A stretch of DNA of 64,000 bases from Pseudomonadota bacterium (GTDB lineage Bacteria; Myxococcota; Myxococcia; Myxococcales; Myxococcaceae): NCBI GenBank assembly GCA_023423535.1, contig JAFAFL010000137.1, positions 1-64,000 on the forward strand. Reading direction: 5' to 3'. The stretch's first letter is position 1, and the number at the start of each line of letters is the position of its first letter. The notes under the pieces were generated by a model. That model was not told the DNA's origin. It saw only the letters and a list, made by a program, of their open reading frames with translations, and did no database searches. Below are positions 1-9,122 of the stretch, one piece after another. A program made the position numbers and the translations under genes.

Positions 1-104
1 TTGGCGGGCGCGGGCTTGCGGCGCTCGGCGCGGGCGACCTTCTGGGCAGCGGGCTTCGCGGCAGTGGGTTTGGCGGGCGCGGGCTTGCGGCGCTCGGCGC
101 GGGC
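1..104. repeat. 35-bp direct repeat in the tail of the CBS gene
   Basis: A perfect 35-base direct repeat lies at 1-35 and 70-104. The period is 69 bp, exactly 23 codons, so the reading frame is preserved and the tail can grow or shrink in 23-residue units. More copies may lie outside the window. Confidence 0.8.
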
Positions 105-521
105 CACGTTGGGGGGCGGCACCGCGAGCATCGAGGCGAGCGCGCGCATGGCGTCCACCGTGGTGAAGACGCCGGCGACCTCCCGGCCGTCCATCACCAC
201 CGCCGAGCCCCACTTGTGCTTCCACATCTGCAGCGACACCTCGAGCAGCGGCGTGTCGGGCGTGACCACGAACACGTCCGGGCTCATCGCCTCCTCGACC
301 TCCACGTCCAGCCGGTTGATGCCGTTGCGGGTCTCGAGCAGCGCGAGGTCACGCTCGGTGACGATGCCGACGAGCCGTCCGCCCTCGAGCACCGGGAGGT
401 GCCGGATCCGGTACTGGAGCATCAGCCGGTGGGCGTCCGCGAGCTTGCGGTCCACGGCGACGGAGTGCGGGCTGGGGGTCATGAAGTCGGCGATGGAGGG
501 CGAGCGGCGGCGGGTGGTCAT
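1..521 (-). CDS. CBS-domain pair protein with Lys/Ala/Pro-rich tail (C-terminus off the window)
   Basis: The minus frame begins at an ATG at 521 and stays open to the window edge (173 codons seen). The first 135 residues form two CBS motifs: one with RIRHLPVLEGGRLVGIVTERD-type residues, one with MSPDVFVVTPDTPLLEV followed by GSAVVMDGREVAGVFT. CBS pairs normally bind adenine nucleotides and regulate an attached or partner protein. After residue 135 the protein becomes a basic, Ala/Pro-rich histone-H1-like tail in which AERRKPAPAKP recurs every 23 codons. No enzymatic domain is visible, so this looks like a stand-alone CBS protein. The basic tail might bind nucleic acid or polyphosphate (inference). 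Confidence 0.85.
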   Translation of the reverse strand, partial: MTTRRRSPSIADFMTPSPHSVAVDRKLADAHRLMLQYRIRHLPVLEGGRLVGIVTERDLALLETRNGINRLDVEVEEAMSPDVFVVTPDTPLLEVSLQMWKHKWGSAVVMDGREVAGVFTTVDAMRALASMLAVPPPNVARAERRKPAPAKPTAAKPAAQKVARAERRKPAPA

Positions 522-533
522 GGCGTGTCCTCG

Positions 534-568
534 GCGTGAAGCGTGAAGCGTGAAGCGTGAAGCGTGAG
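534..568. repeat. Five tandem 7-bp repeats upstream of the CBS gene
   Basis: Four perfect copies of GCGTGAA and a fifth ending in G occupy 534-568, immediately 5' of the CBS start at 521 on the minus strand (where they read TTCACGC). A 7-bp unit in this position could vary promoter or leader spacing by slippage. Confidence 0.85.
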
Positions 569-588
569 ACGTCAGTGGATGGGGAGAG

Positions 589-1101
589 CTAGAGGCCGTA
601 GCGGCGTGCGTCCCGGCGGGCGAGGCCGGCATCGGCGCTGAGCTCGCCGGCGCCGTGGGAGATGAGGAGCATCAGGCCGCCGACGAAGGCGACGTTGGCG
701 AGCGCGAAGGAGCGGTTGGCGGCGACCGCGAAGTCCCCGTGCATGAGCAGGGTGACGGTGGCGACGTAGGCGATGAGGCCGACCGCGACCGCGCGGACCT
801 TGTAGCCGGCCGCGAGCGCTGCGCCGCCGACGAGCTCGAGGCCGATGGCGAGCCCGAGCAGCAGCTCCACGTCGTGCAGCCCGGTGGCGGCCATGGCGCG
901 CGCGGTGGCGTCGAAGGCGAGCAGCTTGGCGACGGCGCTGAAGAGGAACACGCCGGCCATCAGCACGCGGCCGACGAGGTGGAGGTGGAGCTGTCGCCGG
1001 CGCCGGTTGTCACGCTCGCGGCGCTCGTCCCTGTCGCGGGCGTTCAGCGCGAGCCTGGCTGCCTGCGGGTCCCGGTGAAGGTGGTGTGCGGTCGCTCTCA
1101 T
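589..1101 (-). CDS. DoxX family membrane protein
   Basis: A 170-residue protein with a basic, Arg-rich N-terminus (about 40 residues) followed by four hydrophobic segments. The first contains LVGRVLMAGVFLFSAVAKL, the characteristic DoxX entry helix; the others lie near residues 80-100, 105-122 and 135-150. DoxX-family proteins are small inner-membrane proteins, in some bacteria linked to thiol or quinone redox homeostasis; no specific substrate can be read here. The ATG at 1101 follows a GGAGGG ribosome-binding site. The gene lies 67 bp upstream of the CBS gene on the same strand, so the two may be cotranscribed. The long charged N-terminus is unusual for the family. Confidence 0.85.
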   Translation of the reverse strand: MRATAHHLHRDPQAARLALNARDRDERRERDNRRRRQLHLHLVGRVLMAGVFLFSAVAKLLAFDATARAMAATGLHDVELLLGLAIGLELVGGAALAAGYKVRAVAVGLIAYVATVTLLMHGDFAVAANRSFALANVAFVGGLMLLISHGAGELSADAGLARRDARRYGL

Positions 1102-1266
1102 CGTGCGTCCCTCCGTTGCTGCGTGCTGCCTGCAACGAGAGGGATAGCGAAGCGCGTGCCACTCAGGCTCCCGAGGGAGCGTCCGCCGATGGTCCCGAAT
1201 GGAGCCGCACGTTCTGCGGACGACCTGACCCCGCGCGCACGAATTGCGTCGGCTCTCGGCGCGGCC

Positions 1267-2931
1267 TCAGCGGGCGGGCAGGGCGAGCGCCTCGGTCCTG
1301 GGCGAGCCCTCCGCCTGTGCAGGCGGGCTCATCCCCCACAACGCGCTGACGGTGGGCGCGACGTCGGTGGCGGGCACCTGGGCCGGATAGTGCCCGGGCC
1401 GCACGCCGCGTCCCCAGAGCACCAGCGGCACCACCGAGTCGTAGGCGTACGGCGTGCCGTGCGAGGTGCCGAAGGGGTACTCGGTGAGCACGTGGTACTC
1501 GCGCAGGAGGAAGAGCACGTCGCCGCTGCGCTCGCGGTGGTAGCCGAGCTTCAGTGGCCGCAGCGAAGGATCGTTCCAGTCCGCGGCCTCGAGCGCCTCC
1601 CGCGAGATCGCGCGCGTGACGACGGGTTGTCCCTCCAGCCACTGCGCGGCGGCCTCCCTCACCGCCCGCGCGTCGAGCTTGCGCTCCGAGAGCACCCGCG
1701 GATCGAGGTACACGTCCACCTCCTCGATCCCGACCACCGGCTCGGCGCCGAAGCGTTCCTTCAAGGCCGCGTTGAGCCCGGACATCAGCGTCTTCTCGCT
1801 CACCCGCGCGGCCGGCAACCCGAGCGAGGCCCAGTGTTCGGGAAGCGCCGCGCCGCCGTGATCCGCGGTGAGCACCACGAGGAGGTTCTGCCTGCCTCCT
1901 GCAGCGCGCTCGGCATGACGAAGCAGTTCCGCAAGGTTCCGGTCGAGGCGCAGCAGCGTGTCCTGCGCTTCCCACGAGTCGGGTCCGAAGAGGTGGTACG
2001 CCTTGTCCACGTGGCTGAAGCCGACGAAGAGCGCGTCCGGCACCTCGTCGCGTCCGAGGCTCTCCGCGTCGATCGCCGTGCGCGCAAAGGACACGATGAG
2101 CTCGCCCATCATCGGCGTGGCGCCGAGCGCGGCCCAGTAGCGCGAATCCGGTGAGCCCTCCCCGCCGAGCGGGTGCGGAAAGACGCGGCCGAGGCCCCGG
2201 TAGTCGGCCTCGTTCGCCCGGTCGTCGAGGCCGTCGTAACGCGCCGCGGGATGCAGCAGCTGCCACGCCTTCCCGTTCCACGCGTCCTGCGGCCGCTTCT
2301 CGCCGAAGCGCGCGACCCACTCGGGGAACGCCTTCGCGTACCAAGTGCCGGTGACGAACTGGCCCACGCTCTCGTTGAACCACCAGGCCTGGCCCAGCCT
2401 GCCGCCGAGGATGACGCTGGTGCGCGCCTTCCCCGACACCGCCACGACCTTGCCCTTCTGCGCGGTGTGCAGCCGGAGCCTGTCGCCGAGGCCCTCCGCC
2501 TGAAGCCCTCGCGGCGAGACGTCGTCCTTCGCCTCCAGCGGCGTGCCCAGCGCCGGATGATCCGGATCCCAGAGCACCGGCTCGAGCTGTCCTGTCTCGC
2601 GGTTGAGGAGCTTGTTCGACACGAGCCCGTGCCGCCACGGGTTGGCGCCGGTGCTCATCGTCGCGTGGCCCACCGCGGTCACCGTCTCCGCGTACTCGTA
2701 GCGCACGAGGGGAAAGAAGGCGCCGCCGTCGAGCAGCTGCGCGAGGCCGCCGGTGAACTTCGGGCGCATCCGCAGCAGCTGATCCGAGGAGAGCGAATCG
2801 ACGGAGATGAAGAGCGTGAGCCTCGGCGGCCGGTGCGCGCGCGCGGCTGGTTGGGCGGAGACGATGGGCGCCGCAAGCAGCGTGAGCAGCAGGGGCAAGA
2901 CGACCCGAGAGCGAAGGACACGCATGCGCAT
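1267..2931 (-). CDS. Secreted alkaline phosphatase-superfamily phosphomonoesterase (PafA/type I phosphodiesterase-like)
   Basis: About 554 residues. The start at 2931 (or 2925) places a basic n-region directly before the hydrophobic stretch VVLPLLLTLLAAPIVSA and a signal-peptidase site. The superfamily metal site is complete: an Asp in FISVDSLSSD, the Thr nucleophile in GHATMSTGANPWRHG, Asp and His in FSHVDKAYHLFG, Asp-His in LTADHGGAALPEHW, and a late His in TSHGTPYAYD. This fits a two-zinc periplasmic phosphomonoesterase of the PafA type releasing phosphate from organic phosphates. It is transcribed divergently from the thioesterase gene with about 80 bp between the starts. No Pho box was recognised. 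Confidence 0.88.
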   Translation of the reverse strand: MRMRVLRSRVVLPLLLTLLAAPIVSAQPAARAHRPPRLTLFISVDSLSSDQLLRMRPKFTGGLAQLLDGGAFFPLVRYEYAETVTAVGHATMSTGANPWRHGLVSNKLLNRETGQLEPVLWDPDHPALGTPLEAKDDVSPRGLQAEGLGDRLRLHTAQKGKVVAVSGKARTSVILGGRLGQAWWFNESVGQFVTGTWYAKAFPEWVARFGEKRPQDAWNGKAWQLLHPAARYDGLDDRANEADYRGLGRVFPHPLGGEGSPDSRYWAALGATPMMGELIVSFARTAIDAESLGRDEVPDALFVGFSHVDKAYHLFGPDSWEAQDTLLRLDRNLAELLRHAERAAGGRQNLLVVLTADHGGAALPEHWASLGLPAARVSEKTLMSGLNAALKERFGAEPVVGIEEVDVYLDPRVLSERKLDARAVREAAAQWLEGQPVVTRAISREALEAADWNDPSLRPLKLGYHRERSGDVLFLLREYHVLTEYPFGTSHGTPYAYDSVVPLVLWGRGVRPGHYPAQVPATDVAPTVSALWGMSPPAQAEGSPRTEALALPAR

Positions 2932-3012
2932 GGCGCGCGATGCTGCCACAGGGCATGTGTCCACTTCGTCGCTTTACCGTGTCGCTGGCCTCCGTTAGGG
3001 TCCGCGCGCCTC

Positions 3013-3447
3013 ATGACCCGAGCCCGCCTGCGCGTGATCTACGGCGACACCGACCAGATGGGCGTCGTCTATTACGCCAACTATTTCAGGTACTTCGAGT
3101 ACGCGCGGGGCGAGTGGTTCCGCGAGCGGGGCGGGGACTACCGCACGCTGGAGGCGGAGGGGACGCTGCTCCCCGCGGTGGAGGCGACCTGCTCGTACAA
3201 GTCGCCGGCGAAGTACGACGACCTGCTGGTGATCGAGACGGACGTGACGGAGCTGCGGCGCGCGTCGCTCGTGTTCACCTACCGCGTCCGCCGCGAGGGT
3301 GACGACCGGCTCATCTGCGAGGGCCGGACGATCCACGCCTGCATCAATCGCGACGGCAAGCCCACGCGCATCCCCGACTCTGTGGCGCGCATCTTCGAGC
3401 ACGTGGCATCACCCGAGCTCCCGAACCGGAACACAAACGAGGACTGA
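3013..3447 (+). CDS. Acyl-CoA thioesterase, YbgC/FadM hot-dog family
   Basis: 144 residues, the usual length for a single hot-dog fold. The N-terminus has the family signature YGDTDQMGVVYYANYFRYFE, where the Asp is the catalytic residue in 4-hydroxybenzoyl-CoA-type thioesterases. In proteobacteria YbgC often sits with tol-pal; here it is instead 3 bp upstream of glpX and surely cotranscribed with it. The ATG at 3013 has no Shine-Dalgarno sequence, but a TAGGGT element lies 11 nt upstream, suggesting a very short or absent leader. The acyl-chain preference cannot be read from the sequence. Confidence 0.9.
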   Translation: MTRARLRVIYGDTDQMGVVYYANYFRYFEYARGEWFRERGGDYRTLEAEGTLLPAVEATCSYKSPAKYDDLLVIETDVTELRRASLVFTYRVRREGDDRLICEGRTIHACINRDGKPTRIPDSVARIFEHVASPELPNRNTNED

Positions 3448-3450
3448 CAG

Positions 3451-4416
3451 ATGGATCGCAACCTGGCGTTGGAAGTGGTGCGGGTGACGGAGCTGGCGGC
3501 GATCGCCGCGGCGCGGCTGATGGGTCGTGGCGACAAGCACGCGGCGGATCAGGCGGCGGTGGACGCCATGCGGCGCGCGTTCGACTCGCTGCAGATCGAC
3601 GGCACGGTCGTCATCGGCGAGGGCGAGCGCGACGAGGCGCCGATGCTCTACATCGGTGAGAAGGTCGGCCGCGGCGGCAACGGCGCGCCGGTGGTGGACA
3701 TCGCGCTCGATCCGCTGGAGGGCACGAACCTCTGCGCGTACGGACGGCCGGGCGCGATCTCGGTCATCGCCATGGGCAACCAGGGGAACCTGCTCAACGC
3801 GCCGGACATGTACATGGACAAGCTCGTGGTGGGCCCGAAGGCGCGCGGCGCCATCGACCTGTCGAAGAGCGCGTCGTGGAACCTGCGCAGCATCGCCGAC
3901 AAGATGAACCGCTACGTCGAGGACCTCACCGTGGTGATGCTCGACCGTCCGCGGCACGAGGAGCTGATCAAGGAGGTCCGCTCCGCCGGCGCGCGCGTGC
4001 GCCTCATCGAGGACGGTGACGTGCCGGGCGGCGTGGCCACCTGCTTCGAGCAGTCCGGCGTGGACGTTCTCATGGGCATCGGCGCCGCGCCCGAGGGCGT
4101 GATCACCGCGGCCGCCATCCGCTGCATGGGCGGCGACATGCAGGGCAAGCTCAAGCCCCGCGACGCGGCGGAGATCGAGCGCTGCCACAAGATGGGCGTG
4201 AAGGACGTGGAGCGGATCTACACCGCCGAGGATCTCGCCCGCGGCGAGGTCATGTTCGCGGCCACCGGCGTGACCACCGGCGACTTCCTCAAGGGCGTGC
4301 GCTTCTTCGGCAGCGGCGCGGAGACGGATTCGGTGGTGATGCGCTCGAAGACCGGCACCGTGCGCTACATCCAGGGCACCCACCGCCTGGACAAGAAGCT
4401 CAAGGCGTACCTCTAG
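3451..4416 (+). CDS. glpX: Class II fructose-1,6-bisphosphatase
   Basis: 321 residues, full length for GlpX. It hydrolyses fructose-1,6-bisphosphate to fructose-6-phosphate in gluconeogenesis. Visible signatures are VVIGEGERDEAPMLYIGE near residues 50-70 and VDIALDPLEGTNLCA, the metal/phosphate site typical of class II enzymes, followed by MYMDKLVVGP and IEDGDVPGG further on. The ATG follows the thioesterase stop by 3 bp. With enolase also in this window there are two central-carbon genes within 8 kb, but they are not in one operon. Confidence 0.96.
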   Translation: MDRNLALEVVRVTELAAIAAARLMGRGDKHAADQAAVDAMRRAFDSLQIDGTVVIGEGERDEAPMLYIGEKVGRGGNGAPVVDIALDPLEGTNLCAYGRPGAISVIAMGNQGNLLNAPDMYMDKLVVGPKARGAIDLSKSASWNLRSIADKMNRYVEDLTVVMLDRPRHEELIKEVRSAGARVRLIEDGDVPGGVATCFEQSGVDVLMGIGAAPEGVITAAAIRCMGGDMQGKLKPRDAAEIERCHKMGVKDVERIYTAEDLARGEVMFAATGVTTGDFLKGVRFFGSGAETDSVVMRSKTGTVRYIQGTHRLDKKLKAYL

Positions 4417-4461
4417 GACGGAAAGCTACTGTTGGGGATCCACCCGCGTAACCTCCCGGCA

Positions 4462-5241
4462 ATGCGAACGGGAGGTGCGCGGGTGTTTCATTTCCACACA
4501 CGGGCGGCGGTCGTGGCGGCGCTGCTCTGCGCTGCGCTCGGAGGCGGGTGCGCAGGCCCGGGCGCCCTCTCGCGCGGCATGGCTTCGGACTCGGGGTCGG
4601 GAGACTCCTCGGCGGGGTCGGGCCAGTCCTCCGGCGCCTCCGGTGAGAGCAGCGCAGGCTCCGGCGCCTCGAGCGGCGACTCGTCGGAGAGCACGAACGG
4701 CAGCAACGAGTCGAGCAACGCCTCGAGCGGCTCGACCGGCGAAGAGTCCACCGCGCAGAGCAGCGCGGAGAGCAGCGGCGAGTCCTCGCGCGGAACGACG
4801 GACGGCACGGCGGCGGGCGCGACGAACGTGGTGGTGGTGCTGGTGCCGGTCTCGAGCACGACGACGCTGGCCGCCACCACGGCCGGCATCTTTGCGCTCG
4901 TCTGGTCGCAGCAGAACCCGCGGCGGCCGCAGGCAGAGGCGGCGGCGTACGTGTACCTGAAGTCGATCCGGCATCGGCTGGAGGAGGATCTCGCGCTCGG
5001 CGCGGGGCAGAGCCTCGAGGACCTCGCGGAGCTGGCGGGGATCCGGCGCGAGCACCTGTCGCACTTCACGCGGATGCTGCAGCGGAACCGCGTCGAGCTG
5101 CGCGCGCTGCTGGAGGCGAAGTCGTTGACGCCGGCGCGCGCGGCGGTGGCGCTGCGGCGAATCGGCGAGTGGGCGGAGGCCGACCCGCAACTGGTGGAGG
5201 ATGCGCGAGGGGCAAGGGCCGCGCTCGCGGAGGCGAGGTGA
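4462..5241 (+). CDS. Ser-rich lipoprotein with a C-terminal DUF3015-like region
   Basis: About 259 residues from the ATG at 4462 (a GTG at 4483 is an alternative). A signal sequence ends in the lipobox LGGGC. It is followed by roughly 75 residues dominated by Ser, Gly, Glu and Asn, a hydrophobic segment near VVVVLVPVSSTTTL, and then a helical region starting AAAYVYLKSIRHRLEEDLAL. That last part (long helix, a GQSLEDLAELAG motif, Phe and Leu later) resembles DUF3015 proteins; this is a family-level guess. The stop overlaps the GTG start of the next gene in a GTGA, so the two are translationally coupled and likely act together at the cell envelope. Confidence 0.75.
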   Translation: MRTGGARVFHFHTRAAVVAALLCAALGGGCAGPGALSRGMASDSGSGDSSAGSGQSSGASGESSAGSGASSGDSSESTNGSNESSNASSGSTGEESTAQSSAESSGESSRGTTDGTAAGATNVVVVLVPVSSTTTLAATTAGIFALVWSQQNPRRPQAEAAAYVYLKSIRHRLEEDLALGAGQSLEDLAELAGIRREHLSHFTRMLQRNRVELRALLEAKSLTPARAAVALRRIGEWAEADPQLVEDARGARAALAEAR

Positions 5242-7966
5242 CCGTTTCAAGCAGCGCGCCTGCCGTGGCGCTGGCGTTGACGCTCTCGGTTGTGCTGGTG
5301 CCGGCTCGAGCGTTGGGATCCGGGCTGCGTGCCGTGCGCTCGGCCGATGACGCGGTGGCCCTCCTCGCAGCGCACGGCCTCCACGTCGAACCCGGTTCGT
5401 GGACGGAGCGCGAACTCAAGGCGCTCGCACACGGACTCGAAGCGTTGCCGGTCGCCTTGCGCACGCCGCCCGGTGGCCCGCTCACGCTGAGGCGCGTCGC
5501 GCGCGCGGCCGATCACGGCATGGCGGGTTGGGCAGACGCGCGGCGCACGGTGTTCGAACTCGGCGAGCTCCACGAGCCTTCCGACGACCGCCGCGCGCAC
5601 GCGAGGCTCTCGGCGCTGACGAGCGAAGAGCGCACGAGGCTGTGGCGGCAGCGCGCTGTGGTGCACGCGGTGATGCAGCGGTGGGACGACGCGCTGGGGA
5701 TCTCGCGGCGCCGCGCGTGGCGACGGATCAACGGATGGGAGGCGGGCTCGTCGCGTGCGGTCTGGTCGTTCGCGTACAGCCGCCGACTTGGAGAAGGGAG
5801 CGCCTCGGCTGACCTGGTGACCTTCGCGGAGGAGCTGTGGATTCCCGCCGAGTCGATCCGCGCCGACGCGCTGCCGCCAGACGATCAGGTGCGATGTCAG
5901 GAGCTCTCGAAGTCGCGCGTGCTCTTCGCTGCGCTGCGCGACGCGGGGCTCGTCTCTCCCCACGAGCGGACACGCGGCGCCTGCCCGATGCTCGATGCCT
6001 TCGTCGACGCGGGCTCGCTGGAGGGCGCGGAGCTTCTCTACGTGGCGGCGTCGGGTCGCGCGCCGGAGTCGCTCTTCGGCCACCTGCTCTTGCGGCTCAC
6101 GCGCAGGCGAGAGGGACAGGACGGGCAGGTGAGGGCAGAGGGCTTCGACACCGCGGCGCAGCTCGTCGCGTTGACCGGCAGCGAGCCGCAGGGACTCAGC
6201 TACGCCGCGCGAGGCGTCTTCGGCGGCTTCCAGATGTCGGTGATGACCGGCCCGCTCGGCGAGCTGTGGCACCAGGTGCTCGAGCACGAGGCGCGCACCA
6301 TCCGCCGCTTCCGCTTGAAGCTCACGCCGGACCAGCTCGAACGGCTCGCGGAGCGCGTGTGGGAGCTCGAGCGGCGTGGCTACCGGGACTACCGCTTCTT
6401 CAGGGACAACTGCGCCGCGCTCGCGGCGTTCCTCGTGGAGGGCGTGCTCGACGAAGAGGCGCAGCTCACCCTTCCTCCGAGCCCGTCTCCGGTTCTTCCC
6501 TCCGCGGTGCTCGACGCCTTCGCCAGTGCCGGACTGCTGGAGCCGGTCGCACTCGCGTGGGACAGCGTGCGGGACCGCGCGGAGCGTTCGGCACACGCAC
6601 GGGGAGCGCTCGCGCGAAGGCTCTCCGGTCAACGGCTGCTGGCTGCACACGCGCTCCTCCAGTCGCCGCGGCTCGAGGCGCGACGAGCGGGCTGGCACTT
6701 GCTCTCCGAACTCACGCGTGCGCACGCCAACGACGACGAAGACTTCTTCGCGTACTGGGTCCACACCGTCCGCATCGAGCGCCTCGCGGTGGAGCGTGCC
6801 CGGACGGAACGGCTGGAGATCCTCGCGGGCGCCGCGCTGCCGACGAGGCCGCCACCCGGCGCGGATGAGACCGTGGCGGAGCGGCAACGGCTCTTCGAAC
6901 GCGAGCGCCCCGACGAACGCGCGATGGCCGCTCTCGACCGGATCGCGTTGAACGAGTACCTCCTCGAGCACGCGCCGCGGCGTGCGCTGACCGACGACGA
7001 GCGAACCCGGCTCGAGAGGGCAGACGCCCTCGACAGTGCGTTCGCTGAGCTGACCGCGCTGCACGGAGATCTCGTCGCCGAGCACTTCACCGGCGTGGAT
7101 GCCCACCGATTCCTGCACTGCGAAGAGCAGGCACGAAGGGAGTCGCAGGCGACCTGGGCGCAGAGCGCGCTTCGCTCCAGCGGCTACGCCCGACGCGCCT
7201 TCGGTGGCGCTGTGCACACGAACGCCGGCACGCACGCCGGCACGGACGACGGCACGCGATCGCGAGGCGCGGTGGCCCTCTCCTTCGCTGCGCTCGACGA
7301 GTCGCTCGGAGATCAGCGGCTGCACGGCTTCCAACCGCACAGCGAAATGAAGGTGCTCGCCGGCACGGTGCTCTTCGGCTTCCCCGAGCAGGGTCTTCCG
7401 CTGCCGAAGGTGCTGCGGTCGGACCTGACGCTCTGGAGCTACCGGACGCTGCAGCGCGAGGTTCCGGTCTTCCGCGAGTCGCTGCGCGATCATCTCGGCT
7501 GGGGCTTCCGGGTGGGATGGGACGTGGACGCCTCGCGCGCAAGGCCGGGGCGGCTGTTGACGAACGTGGAGGCGCTGGGGGCCCCTTCATCACGCCGACC
7601 GCCGAGCTCTTCGTCGCCCTCTCGTTCGGCGTGCACGGGCAGGCGCGCTTCATGCCGCGTGCGCTCGTTCCGGAGCTCGCAGGGGGGCCAAAGGTCTCGC
7701 TGCTCCACCGCGCGCCGTTGCGATGGACGGGCGATCTCGCCGACGCGCTGCGACTCGAGGCGCACTACCGGCCGGCGCTCGTCCTTGGGTCGCGCGGGCT
7801 CGAGCATGAGCTCAGCGCGCAGGTCTCGTTCGACGTGCGCTCGGGCGGTCCCAGCTCTCGGCTGCTGCTGCGGCCTGCGCTCGCCGCCACGGTCGTTCGT
7901 TCAGCTGATGCGCCCCCACAGCTCACCGCCCACGCGCTGCTCCTGATCGAGCGCCTGCGGCTTTGA
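5238..7966 (+). pseudogene. Lnb/DUF4105-like envelope protein, interrupted by a single-base frameshift
   Basis: The GTG at 5238 overlaps the preceding lipoprotein's stop. A signal peptide (about residues 8-25) precedes a periplasmic region with the DUF4105/Lnb N-terminal signature: LYVAASGRAPESLFGHLLLR, then AARGVFGGFQMSVMTGP, and YRFFRDNCAALAAFLVE, whose Cys matches the proposed acyl-acceptor Cys of lipoprotein N-acyltransferase Lnb. A beta-rich C-terminal half follows. At a run of five G (7577-7581) the frame must slip back by one base: before it the protein reads TNVEALG, after it GGPFITPTAELFVALSFGV, ending at 7966. Adding one G restores one protein of about 910 residues. It is either a mutation, a sequencing error or a slippage site. 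Confidence 0.75.
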
Positions 7967-8083
7967 TTCCGGGACACCCACCCGCACTCGCATTCGCACG
8001 TCCGGCCGCGCGCCCTCCGCTCGTCGTCCGGCCGTTTGCGCCCGCGCTCCTGCCCACCCACCCTTGAAGCAAGGAGGAGACGG

Positions 8084-8278
8084 ATGGCGGACGACACGAA
8101 GAAGGGGCAGCAGTTCGAGGGCAGCCGGCCGGAGGAGAAGAAGATCTCGTCCGGTGATCGCTCCGGTCAGGGCCGCGAGCGCCGAGACGACCACGTCTTC
8201 CCGGAGGGCGCGGGCCGCAACGAGTTCGGCACCCACGGAGGCCCGGGCCAGAAGCGCGCGCCTGCGAACGACGAGTGA
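8084..8278 (+). CDS. Small, highly charged hydrophilic protein (64 aa)
   Basis: The ATG at 8084 follows an excellent AAGGAGGAG ribosome-binding site, which fixes the start. The 64-residue product has no hydrophobic core. It is rich in Lys, Glu, Arg, Asp and Gly (for example RPEEKKISSGDRSGQGRE) and should be intrinsically disordered. Composition resembles small stress or KGG-like hydrophilins, but no motif is diagnostic and no function is assigned. About 117 bp of apparently empty sequence lies on each side. The strong ribosome-binding site suggests abundant synthesis. Confidence 0.7.
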   Translation: MADDTKKGQQFEGSRPEEKKISSGDRSGQGRERRDDHVFPEGAGRNEFGTHGGPGQKRAPANDE

Positions 8279-8395
8279 CGCGCGCGGGCGATGAACCGAA
8301 ACTGACGTGACGGCGAGCGCGACGGTGCCGGGCTTCTCGGTTACCGTGCGCGCGTTCGCTTTTCCCCACCCGTCACGCAGACTCGGAGGATCTCC

Positions 8396-8821
8396 ATGGC
8401 CGCGGCCAGCAAGACCATCACCATCGACGCCCCGTTGGAGAAGGTGTTCCAGACCATCACGTCCTACGACCAGTACCCCCAGTTCCTCTCCGAGGTGAAG
8501 GAGCTGAAGACGACCAACCGGGCCGGCAGCCAGGTGGACGTCCACTACAAGGTCGAGGTGATGAAGACGATCAAGTACACGCTGCGCATGAAGGAGGAGG
8601 CGCCCACGCGCGTGAGCTGGTCGCTCGTCGAGGGCGAGTTCATGAAGGAGAACCAGGGCTCCTGGCAGCTCGAGGCCGCCGGCGAGGGCAAGACGAAGGC
8701 GACCTACTCGATCGAGATGAAGCTCGGCGCGCTGGTGCCGCAGTCGATCGTGAAGGCGCTGGTGGAGACCTCGCTGCCCAAGATGCTCGACGCGTTCAAG
8801 AAGCGCGCGGAAGGGCGCTGA
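8396..8821 (+). CDS. SRPBCC (START/cyclase-like) family protein
   Basis: 141 residues with the START/Bet v1-like pattern seen in the polyketide cyclase/CoQ-binding group. It begins TITIDAPLEKVFQTITSYDQYPQFL (a pattern spread over residues 7-31), continues with a strand-rich middle containing VDVHYKVEVMKTIKYTLRM, and ends in a long helix, IVKALVETSLPKMLDAFKKR. Such proteins bind a hydrophobic ligand in a central cavity; CoQ10-binding Coq10 is a well-known member. The ligand is not predictable. The ATG at 8396 follows GGAGGATCTCC. It appears monocistronic. Confidence 0.85.
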   Translation: MAAASKTITIDAPLEKVFQTITSYDQYPQFLSEVKELKTTNRAGSQVDVHYKVEVMKTIKYTLRMKEEAPTRVSWSLVEGEFMKENQGSWQLEAAGEGKTKATYSIEMKLGALVPQSIVKALVETSLPKMLDAFKKRAEGR

Positions 8822-9122
8822 AGGGCCACGCCGCAGCTCACGCCCGCCCGCCTGCTCAGCCGCCGAACGCGCGCCCACACCCGGACCCCAAAAGCGCACC
8901 TTGCGGGTCGGCCCCCCTGATCTACAATTTCGGAGGAGATTCGCCGTACAGCGGACAGGGTGCGGCACGGGTGACGCGGTTTTCGGGGCGACGGACCTCG
9001 GGGCGGCACGGGCGAGGTGGAGTGATTTCGCGCCTCTGGCGACTGCAGCAGACGGGCAGCCGATTTGCAGAGGATGGTGTGCAGCGGTTCTGGTGGGTCG
9101 TTAACAGGAGTGCGTGAGAACC
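8822..9122 (+). other. About 300 bp non-coding: promoter and long leader of the next small gene
   Basis: No supported gene lies here. The first 80 bp show nothing. A sigma70-type promoter sits at 8901-8928, and the next 180 bp would be the 5' leader of the small protein at 9123. The leader holds repeated CGGCACGGG blocks (near 8964 and 9005) but no riboswitch class that I recognise. An AGGAG sequence occurs just before the small gene. Confidence 0.5.
8901..8928 (+). promoter_or_regulatory. Sigma70-type promoter for the small gene at 9123
   Basis: TTGCGG at 8901-8906 and TACAAT at 8923-8928 are separated by 16 bp. Transcription would start near 8935, leaving a leader of roughly 185 nt. Confidence 0.55.

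Noticed and set aside
8929..9113. Leader as a known riboswitch
   Set aside because: None of the riboswitch consensus patterns I know (for example M-box, GEMM, TPP, SAM) could be traced.
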